The notes below the pieces were generated by a model. That model did no database searches, was not told the DNA's origin, and was given only the letters and a program-made list of their open reading frames with translations. 64,000 bases of DNA from Candidatus Andeanibacterium colombiense (lineage in GTDB: Bacteria; Pseudomonadota; Alphaproteobacteria; Sphingomonadales; Sphingomonadaceae), in the NCBI GenBank assembly GCA_029202985.1, contig CP119316.1, forward strand, positions 3,482,139 through 3,546,138, in the 5' to 3' direction. Shown piece after piece: positions 58,379 to 64,000 of the stretch. The translations under genes were made by a program, and so were the position numbers. Numbering within the stretch: position 1 is the first letter of the stretch; each line of letters starts with the position of its first letter.

Positions 58379-59698
58379 ATGCGTACACTTATCTTTGCGG
58401 CAGGCATTGCCGCAGCCGCGCTTGTCCCTTCCATCGCCAGCGCGAAGACTCCGGCGCAAACCGCATGCGAGCAGCGCAGCACCACCAACACCACCCGCGT
58501 CGCCGCGACCGTTGGCGGCGCCGCGGTCGGCGGGGTCATCGGCAATGTCGTGGCGGGCAAGGGCGACAAGACGGTTGGCACGGTGATCGGCGCAGTCGTC
58601 GGCGGGGTGATCGGCAACCAGATCGCCAAGCCAGGCCGCACTTGCGACGATGCCTATGGCTATTACGACGAAAACAACCGCTGGCACGCACTCGGCACCG
58701 ATGAAGGCAATGCGCGCGGCTATTACGACCGCGACGGCAACTGGTTCGATGGCCCGCCCAACGGCCGGTATGGCGACGATGGCCGCTGGGTGAGCAACGG
58801 TTCGGGCCGCGGCGAGGGCAATTGGCGCTCGCAGGGCGAATGGGTGCCGGTTTCGGCCAATGGCTATTACGATCGCAACGACCAGTGGGTCGCCGGGTCG
58901 GACAGCGGCTATTACGACGATCGCGGCCGCTGGATGCCGGGCAATTCGAACGGTTCCGGCCGCCGGTCCGATGCCTATGGCTATTATGATACCCAGGGCA
59001 TGTGGCATGCCAACGCGGTCGATCGCAGCCGTGCGACCGGCTATTACGATCGCAACAACAACTGGGTTTCGGGCACGCCGAACGGCTATTACGACAGCCG
59101 TGGCACCTGGGTGCCGCAGCGCGACGATGGCGCGTCGAGTGGCAGCTGGGACAGCCAGAACCGGTGGGTCCCGTATTCGTCCAACGGCTATTACGACAAC
59201 AACAACCAGTGGATCGGGGGCAGTTCGAGCGGCTACTACGACCAGCGCGGGCGTTGGGTCGCGGGCGCCACGACGGGCCGTTACGATGCGAATGGCCGCT
59301 GGGTCGCCGGTCAGGCGAGCGGTCACCGCGACAGCAAGGGCAACTGGATAGCCGATCCGCAGCCGGGCTATTACGACAATGGGCGGTGGGTTCCGGGCAC
59401 GACCACCGGCTTTTACGACAGCCGTGGGCGCTGGGTGCGGACCGATGGCGGCTATGCGTCGCGGCCTTCGATCCTCACGCAATTGTCCTCGCTTGATCAG
59501 GACCTTCGCACGGCCAAGGCGCGGCGCACGCTGAACAAGAAGCAACTGGCGACGATGCAGGGCGAACTGGCCGCGATCCGCGTGACCGAAAAGCGTATGC
59601 AGCATGACCGTTCGGGCAATCTGTCCGCGAGCGATCAGGCAACGCTTCAGGTCCGTGTCGACCGGTTGCGTGGGCGGATCGGCATCAGCCAGCGTTAA
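58379..59698 (+). CDS. Glycine-zipper protein with about 16 tandem GYYD-xx-GRWV repeats
   Basis: Exported protein of 439 residues. Signal peptide to about 22 (LVPSIASAK), then a glycine-zipper 2TM segment (about 43-82, VGGAAVGGVIGNVVAGKGDK and VIGAVVGGVIGNQIAK). From about 93 to 370 come roughly 16 imperfect 15-residue units of the form GYYD-xx-GRWV-xG-xxx, for example GYYDSRGTWVPQ and GYYDDRGRWMPG, with one or two longer spacers. The last 70 residues are charged and helical (SSLDQDLRTAKARRTLNKKQL). The repeats suggest a beta-rich adhesin or wall-binding stalk. GAGGAG precedes the start and an EcfG-like promoter precedes it. Confidence 0.9.
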   Translation: MRTLIFAAGIAAAALVPSIASAKTPAQTACEQRSTTNTTRVAATVGGAAVGGVIGNVVAGKGDKTVGTVIGAVVGGVIGNQIAKPGRTCDDAYGYYDENNRWHALGTDEGNARGYYDRDGNWFDGPPNGRYGDDGRWVSNGSGRGEGNWRSQGEWVPVSANGYYDRNDQWVAGSDSGYYDDRGRWMPGNSNGSGRRSDAYGYYDTQGMWHANAVDRSRATGYYDRNNNWVSGTPNGYYDSRGTWVPQRDDGASSGSWDSQNRWVPYSSNGYYDNNNQWIGGSSSGYYDQRGRWVAGATTGRYDANGRWVAGQASGHRDSKGNWIADPQPGYYDNGRWVPGTTTGFYDSRGRWVRTDGGYASRPSILTQLSSLDQDLRTAKARRTLNKKQLATMQGELAAIRVTEKRMQHDRSGNLSASDQATLQVRVDRLRGRIGISQR

Positions 59699-59783
59699 CC
59701 GGCGCACACTACTTTACCTTTTGCGCCACCTCCGATGCGTGTCGGAGGTGGCGCTGTCGCATACGAGCAGGAGACACATTGCG

Positions 59784-60635
59784 ATGAAGCTGGCGCGTTT
59801 CGAGATTGCCGGGCAAGTCGATCTAGGGCTGATCGAGGATGAGGGCGTAACCAGCCTGACCGCGGCCGGCTGCGAATTTCCCGATATGCTCGCGATCATC
59901 GCCGGGGGTGAGGCGGCGCTGCAGGAAATCCGCGATCTGACCGACGGCACCGCGCCGCATCACCGGCTGGCCGACGTGAAGCTGCTCGCGCCATTGCGGC
60001 CGGGGAAATATCTCGCGATCGGGATGAATTACCGCAAGCACATCGCCGAAATGGGCCGCGACGGCCCGCCGCCGCACCAATACTGGTTCAACAAGCAAAC
60101 CACCGCGATTTCGGGCCCTTACGACCCGATCGATCCGGGCGTGTCGGAGATGGTGGATTACGAGGTCGAACTCGGCGTGGTGATCGGGGCGAAGGCCAAG
60201 GGCGTCACGGCAGCCGACGCGCTCGACCATGTGTTCGGCTATCTCGTCGCGAACGACGTCTCGGCGCGCGACTGGCAGAAGCACACCCCGACCTTCACCA
60301 TGGGCAAGAGCTTCGACACCCACGGCCCGATCGGCCCGTGGATCGTCACCGCCGATGAAATCCCCGATCCGCAGAACCTCGCGTTGCGCTGCCTCGTCAA
60401 CGGCGAGAAGCGGCAGGAAAGCAATACCTCGGGCATGATCCACACCATCGCCGCGCAGATCGAATATCTCTCGACCGCCTTCACGCTGGAACCGGGCGAC
60501 CTGATCGCCACTGGCACGCCCGAAGGGGTCGGCGCAGGGATGCAGCCGCCGAGTTTCCTCAAACCCGGAGACGTGGTTCGCTGCGAGATCGACGGGATCG
60601 GCGCGATCGAAAATACGGTGGTCACGCCCGCCTAG
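59784..60635 (+). CDS. Fumarylacetoacetate hydrolase family protein
   Basis: FAH-superfamily hydrolase or decarboxylase of 283 residues, possibly acting on fumarylpyruvate or oxaloacetate-like acids. Metal ligands Glu127 and Glu129 (DYEVELGVVIG) and Asp158 (VANDVSARDWQ) are present; the conserved core GKYLAIGMNYRKHIAEM is at about 74-90. GTPEGVGAGM near 254 is the C-terminal loop. The start at 59784 follows AGGAGA. No pathway partners adjacent. Confidence 0.92.
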   Translation: MKLARFEIAGQVDLGLIEDEGVTSLTAAGCEFPDMLAIIAGGEAALQEIRDLTDGTAPHHRLADVKLLAPLRPGKYLAIGMNYRKHIAEMGRDGPPPHQYWFNKQTTAISGPYDPIDPGVSEMVDYEVELGVVIGAKAKGVTAADALDHVFGYLVANDVSARDWQKHTPTFTMGKSFDTHGPIGPWIVTADEIPDPQNLALRCLVNGEKRQESNTSGMIHTIAAQIEYLSTAFTLEPGDLIATGTPEGVGAGMQPPSFLKPGDVVRCEIDGIGAIENTVVTPA

Positions 60636-60682
60636 GAAACCGGCGCGGGTTCGGGCGTTTCATTCCAAACGAGGGAGACCGC

Positions 60683-61090
60683 ATGAACAAGCTCTTCACC
60701 AGAATCGCCGGAAAAATCGCCAGCTGGTCGGGCAAGCCGATCACCTTCGTTCTCGCCTTCGCCTGCGTGCTGGTATGGGCGGTAACCGGGCCGATCTTCC
60801 AATATTCCGAAGTGTGGCAGCTGGTGATCAACACCGGCACCACCATCGTCACCTTCCTGATGGTGTTCCTGGTCCAGAATTCGCAGAACCGCGATGCCGG
60901 GGCGATGCAGGCGAAGCTGGATGAACTGCTGCGCGCGGTCGCGAAGGCCCGCGAGGAATTCATCGGGATCGAGCATCTGACCGATGTCGAGATCGAGAAG
61001 ATTCGCAAGCAGATGGAGCACGGCAAGGGCTCGCCTGGCAACAAGCCGGGCGCCGGAGAAACGGTCGGCCACCTGCTCAAGCGGCACTAG
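60683..61090 (+). CDS. Low-affinity iron permease family protein
   Basis: Small membrane protein of 135 residues matching the low-affinity iron permease family of small bacterial proteins (its transport role here is unproven). Two helices are visible (about 20-42, ITFVLAFACVLVWAVTGPIF; and about 48-66, LVINTGTTIVTFLMVFLVQ), followed by QNSQNRDAGAMQAKLDELLRAVAKAREEFIGIEHLTDVEIEKIRK, the family tail. Preceded by GAGGGAGA. Next is a tRNA-Pro on the other strand. Confidence 0.9.
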   Translation: MNKLFTRIAGKIASWSGKPITFVLAFACVLVWAVTGPIFQYSEVWQLVINTGTTIVTFLMVFLVQNSQNRDAGAMQAKLDELLRAVAKAREEFIGIEHLTDVEIEKIRKQMEHGKGSPGNKPGAGETVGHLLKRH

Positions 61091-61112
61091 GCCGGTTTGG
61101 GGGAAATTCCAC

Positions 61113-61189
61113 TGGTCGGGACGAGAGGATTCGAACCTCCGACCCCCACACCCCCAGTGTGATGCGCTACCAGGCTGCGCTACGTCCCG
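61113..61189 (-). tRNA. tRNA-Pro (anticodon GGG)
   Basis: On the minus strand, a 77-nt tRNA from CGGGACG to CGTCCCG, discriminator A and encoded CCA. The anticodon loop CTGGGGG between TCACA and TGTGG gives GGG, reading CCC and CCU. T-arm GGAGGTTCGAATCCTC is canonical. A Pro tRNA with anticodon TGG is at 46610. Confidence 0.96.
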
Positions 61190-61389
61190 ATCAGTGGAGG
61201 CGCGGCCAATAGCCAAGCGCCCGCGATCATGCAAGCGCGCTCCGGCCTCTCGGCGCGAATTGCTGCGAAGCAGGCTCGTTGCCAGCCCAAACCTTTGCTG
61301 CTAGGCGCCGGGCGTCCCGCCGGAGGCCTTGAAAAGCTGTGGTCCGGCACACAATTGAACGCGATAATTGCCTATGAGGGGCTCGCCTG

Positions 61390-61716
61390 ATGCTTGATAT
61401 TCTTTCCGCCGCTGCCGCCGGCGCGCCGTCAGGGCTTGCTGCCTATGGCAGCATGATTCCGATCGTCGGCATGGTCGCGATCTTCTGGTTCCTGATCATC
61501 CGCCCGCAGATGCGCCAGCAGAAGGAACACAAGAACAAGGTCGCGGCGATGAAGCGCGGCGATCAGGTGGTCACCGCCGGCGGCATCGTCGGCAAGGTGA
61601 CCAAGGTCGATGATAACTACGCTGAACTCGAAATCGCCCAGGGCGTGAAGGTCAAGGTGGTCAAGCAGACCATCGCCGACCTGGTCCCGCCCGCCGGCGC
61701 CGCGGCGAACGACTGA
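61390..61716 (+). CDS. yajC: Preprotein translocase subunit YajC
   Basis: YajC is the small accessory subunit of the SecDF-YajC membrane complex assisting protein export. The 108-residue protein has one transmembrane helix (about 17-36, MIPIVGMVAIFWFLIIRPQ) and the conserved cytoplasmic motif RPQMRQQKEHKNKVAAMKRGDQVVTAGGIVGKV. Length is usual. Directly upstream of secD with 13 nt between. Confidence 0.97.
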   Translation: MLDILSAAAAGAPSGLAAYGSMIPIVGMVAIFWFLIIRPQMRQQKEHKNKVAAMKRGDQVVTAGGIVGKVTKVDDNYAELEIAQGVKVKVVKQTIADLVPPAGAAAND

Positions 61717-61729
61717 GCGGTACCCCGAC

Positions 61730-63328
61730 ATGCTCGAATTTCCCACCTGGAAGCGGATCTGGCTGTGGCTCATCACGCTCGCGGTGGTTGCCGCGGCGGT
61801 CCCTTCGATGGTCACCATCGCCGGCTTCAAATGGCCCGACGGCCTGCCCGATCGGCAGATCGCGCTCGGCCTCGACCTTGCCGGCGGCAGCCATCTTCTG
61901 CTCGAGGCGAGCCCCGACCAGGTCGGGCGGCAACGGCTCGAGACGATGGAGGAAGACGTCCGCCGCACGCTGCGGCTCGCCACCCCGCGCATCGCGATCG
62001 GCGATCTTTCGACCGCCAATGGCCGGCTGAGCTTCCTGCTCGCCGATCCGAGCCAGCTCGATGCCGCGCGCGAGGAAGTGCTGCCGCTGCTGAATGGCTC
62101 CGGCACCACCCGCGAATGGAACCTTGAGGTCGTCGACGGCAGCCGGATCGTCCTCACGCCGACTCAGGCGGGGCTCAAGGCCGCCGTATCCAAGGCGATG
62201 GACAGCGCCACCGACGTGATTCGCAAGCGCATCGACGCGCTCGGCACGCGCGAGCCGACGATCATCCGCGAAGGCGACAACCGCATCGTGGTCCAGGTCC
62301 CCGGGCTCGGCGATCCGGAAAAGCTCAAGTCGCTGGTCGGCAAGACCGCCAAGCTCGAATTCAAGCTGGTCGATGGCAGCGCACTGCCGGAGAATATCGC
62401 CAAGGGCATCGCTCCCCCGGGCAGCGAGATCGTGCCCTATGCGCCCGGAACGCCCGGGCAGGGCACCTCGATCGCGGTCAAGCGGCTCGGCGGCATCCGC
62501 GGCGATTCGCTGACCAACGCGAAGGCCGGCCGCGACGCGCGGACCAATGAGAACAATGTCGACATCTCGTTCGACCAGCAGGGCGGCGCGAAATTCGCGG
62601 CGCTGACCAGCCAGAACGTCGGCAAGCCCTTCGCGATCATCCTCGACGGCAAGGTCCTTTCCGCACCCAACATCAACGAACCGATCCTCGGCGGGCGAGC
62701 CTCGATTGCCGGCAGCTTCACCCCCGATTCGGCGAACGAGCTGGCGATCGCACTGAATTCGGGCGCGCTCCCGGTCGATCTGACCGTGGTCGATGAACGC
62801 ACCGTCGGCCCGGAACTGGGCGCGGATTCGATCCATAAGGGCCTGCTGGCGATGGGCGTCGGCACCGGCCTGATTGTGCTGCTGATCGCGTTCAGCTATG
62901 GCCGCTTCGGCATCTATGCGAACCTCGCGGTGATCATCAACGTGCTGATGATCCTCGGGGTCATGGCGATGTTCGGGACCACGCTGACCTTGCCCGGTAT
63001 CGCCGGCTTCGTGCTGACCATCGGCACCGCGGTCGATGCGAACGTGCTGATCAACGAACGCATCGGCGAGGAACGCAGGCGCGGGCGCAAAGTGTTCCAG
63101 GCGGTCGATCTCGGCTATCAGGAAGCGAGCCGGACGATCTTCGACGCCAACATCACTCACGTGATCGCGGCGACGCTGATGTTCCTGTTCGGCACTGGCC
63201 CGATCAAGGGTTTCGCGGTGGTGCTGATGATCGGCATCGCCACCAGCGTGTTCACCGCCGTCACGCTGACCCGCATGTGGGTCGCGGGCTGGCTGCGCCG
63301 GGCGCGTCCGTCCGACATCAATATCTGA
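61730..63328 (+). CDS. secD: Protein translocase subunit SecD
   Basis: SecD uses the proton gradient to pull pre-proteins across the membrane on the periplasmic side. The 532-residue product has an N-terminal helix (IWLWLITLAVVAAAVPSMVTI), the large periplasmic P1 domain containing DLAGGSHLLLE and GTREPTIIREGDNRIVVQVPG, then the membrane half with NAIDANVLINERIGEE-like block TAVDANVLINERIGEERRRG (about 436-455). Family length fits. It is followed 13 nt later by secF. Confidence 0.98.
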   Translation: MLEFPTWKRIWLWLITLAVVAAAVPSMVTIAGFKWPDGLPDRQIALGLDLAGGSHLLLEASPDQVGRQRLETMEEDVRRTLRLATPRIAIGDLSTANGRLSFLLADPSQLDAAREEVLPLLNGSGTTREWNLEVVDGSRIVLTPTQAGLKAAVSKAMDSATDVIRKRIDALGTREPTIIREGDNRIVVQVPGLGDPEKLKSLVGKTAKLEFKLVDGSALPENIAKGIAPPGSEIVPYAPGTPGQGTSIAVKRLGGIRGDSLTNAKAGRDARTNENNVDISFDQQGGAKFAALTSQNVGKPFAIILDGKVLSAPNINEPILGGRASIAGSFTPDSANELAIALNSGALPVDLTVVDERTVGPELGADSIHKGLLAMGVGTGLIVLLIAFSYGRFGIYANLAVIINVLMILGVMAMFGTTLTLPGIAGFVLTIGTAVDANVLINERIGEERRRGRKVFQAVDLGYQEASRTIFDANITHVIAATLMFLFGTGPIKGFAVVLMIGIATSVFTAVTLTRMWVAGWLRRARPSDINI

Positions 63329-63341
63329 CAGGATTGTCGCC

Positions 63342-64000
63342 ATGCGTCTCCTCAAGCTCGTTCCCCACGACACCGACATCAAGTTCCTGCGCTGGCAGTG
63401 GCCGACCACGATCCTCAGCGTGATCCTGATGGTCGCCAGCTGGGTGCTGATCGTCACCAACGGGCTGAACTTCGGCGTCGATTTCGTCGGCGGTCAGATG
63501 ATCCGGGTGACCTTCACCCACAGCCAGGCCGCGCCGGTCGGGGAATTGCGCAGCGAGATCGAGCATCTCGGCTATGGCGAGCCGGTGATCCAGAACTTCG
63601 GCGCTCCCAATGCGATCTCGATCCGCATGCGTCTGCCCGAAGATGCGGAGCATCATGCCGGCTTCGCGGCCGAAATGTCGAAGGCGATCATCGCGCAGAT
63701 CCAGACCACGCATCCGGATGTGCGGGTGGACGGGGTCGATTCGGTTTCGGGCAAGGTCTCCAAGGAGCTCGGCTGGACTGCGTTCAAGGCGCTCGGCTTT
63801 GCGGCCATCGCGATCTCGATCTACATCTGGTTCCGCTTCGAATGGCAGTTCGGCGTCGGCACGCTGATAAGCCTGATCCACGACGTGACGCTGGTGCTGG
63901 GGCTGTTCGCGCTGACCCAGATGGAATTCGACCTGACGATCGTCGCCGCGCTGCTGACCGTGATCGGCTATTCGCTCAACGACACGATCGTGATCTACGA
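63342..64000 (+). CDS. secF: Protein translocase subunit SecF, N-terminal part (3' end outside window)
   Basis: SecF pairs with SecD. The 219 residues present contain the first transmembrane helix (TTILSVILMVASWVLIVTNG), the DFVGGQMIRV motif of the small periplasmic domain, and the helices leading to IHDVTLVLGLFALTQMEFDLTIVAALLTVIGYSLNDTIVIYD, the conserved SLNDTIV block of the family. The gene is cut by the window's right edge, missing about the last 100 residues. Confidence 0.97.
   Translation, partial: MRLLKLVPHDTDIKFLRWQWPTTILSVILMVASWVLIVTNGLNFGVDFVGGQMIRVTFTHSQAAPVGELRSEIEHLGYGEPVIQNFGAPNAISIRMRLPEDAEHHAGFAAEMSKAIIAQIQTTHPDVRVDGVDSVSGKVSKELGWTAFKALGFAAIAISIYIWFRFEWQFGVGTLISLIHDVTLVLGLFALTQMEFDLTIVAALLTVIGYSLNDTIVIY

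Overview
The window is about 64 kb of GC-rich chromosomal DNA from an alphaproteobacterium, most likely order Sphingomonadales (Sphingomonadaceae or Erythrobacteraceae). The case for this rests on gene content: a TonB-dependent receptor, a class I lysyl-tRNA synthetase, a HisZ subunit, an Anbu-type proteasome operon, a gene-transfer-agent-type holin, LexA boxes of the alphaproteobacterial direct-repeat form, and short palindromic intergenic repeats. Genes are dense on both strands. I see no rRNA, CRISPR array, insertion sequence or integrase, so this reads as core chromosome with several lineage-specific pieces.

Layout. 1-6.4 kb: the end of a TonB receptor, an exported MsrB, a short-chain dehydrogenase, uvrB and small envelope or hydrolase genes. 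6.5-10.6 kb: the four-gene Anbu operon (circularly permuted ATP-grasp, alpha-E, transglutaminase, Anbu protease), followed by a compound palindrome and a FixJ-like regulator whose receiver has lost its phosphoacceptor. 11.4-18.8 kb: an extensin-like lipoprotein, then serC, serA, hisZ, an esterase and purA, with palindromic repeats in the gaps. 18.9-25 kb: an L,D-transpeptidase-like lipoprotein, a winged-helix regulator with a LexA box, tRNA-Val, a SixA-type phosphatase and dinG. 25-32.7 kb: a Pro/Ala-rich membrane protein, GNAT/TetR pair, lysK-DUF1003, a prolyl-4-hydroxylase homologue, an RcnB-like protein and a CFI-box protein. 32.8-41.3 kb: ClC transporter, ettA, sterol-desaturase homologue, YitT protein, cold-shock protein, and an orphan Xre/MbcA/ParS antitoxin-like gene. 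41.7-46.7 kb: a two-component system divergent from lemA-DUF2207, then tRNA-Ile and tRNA-Pro. 46.7-53.7 kb: flippase, a c-type cytochrome/HupE/anchor triad, polysaccharide deacetylase, a degenerate histidine kinase and an Lrp regulator. 53.8-59.7 kb: accC-accB-aroQ, a hydrolase and second msrB, the holin, and a repeat-rich glycine-zipper protein. 59.8-64 kb: FAH-family hydrolase, a small membrane protein, tRNA-Pro, and yajC-secD-secF (cut by the window edge).

Working together. Three genes (uvrB, dinG and the 345-residue winged-helix protein) each carry a perfect GTTC-N7-GTTC direct repeat at their start, so the window contains part of an SOS regulon that includes one uncharacterised regulator. 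The Anbu operon probably encodes a coupled peptide-ligation and proteolysis system. serC and serA, and aroQ-accB-accC, are metabolic units. The lemA-DUF2207 pair and its divergent two-component system, the RcnB, extensin-like and YkuD-like proteins, and the repeat-rich glycine-zipper protein point to envelope maintenance. The most novel-looking signals are the SOS-linked regulator at 19.4 kb, the pseudo-receiver regulator with its double palindrome at 10.5 kb, and the roughly 16-copy 15-residue repeat protein at 58.4 kb with an EcfG-like promoter.
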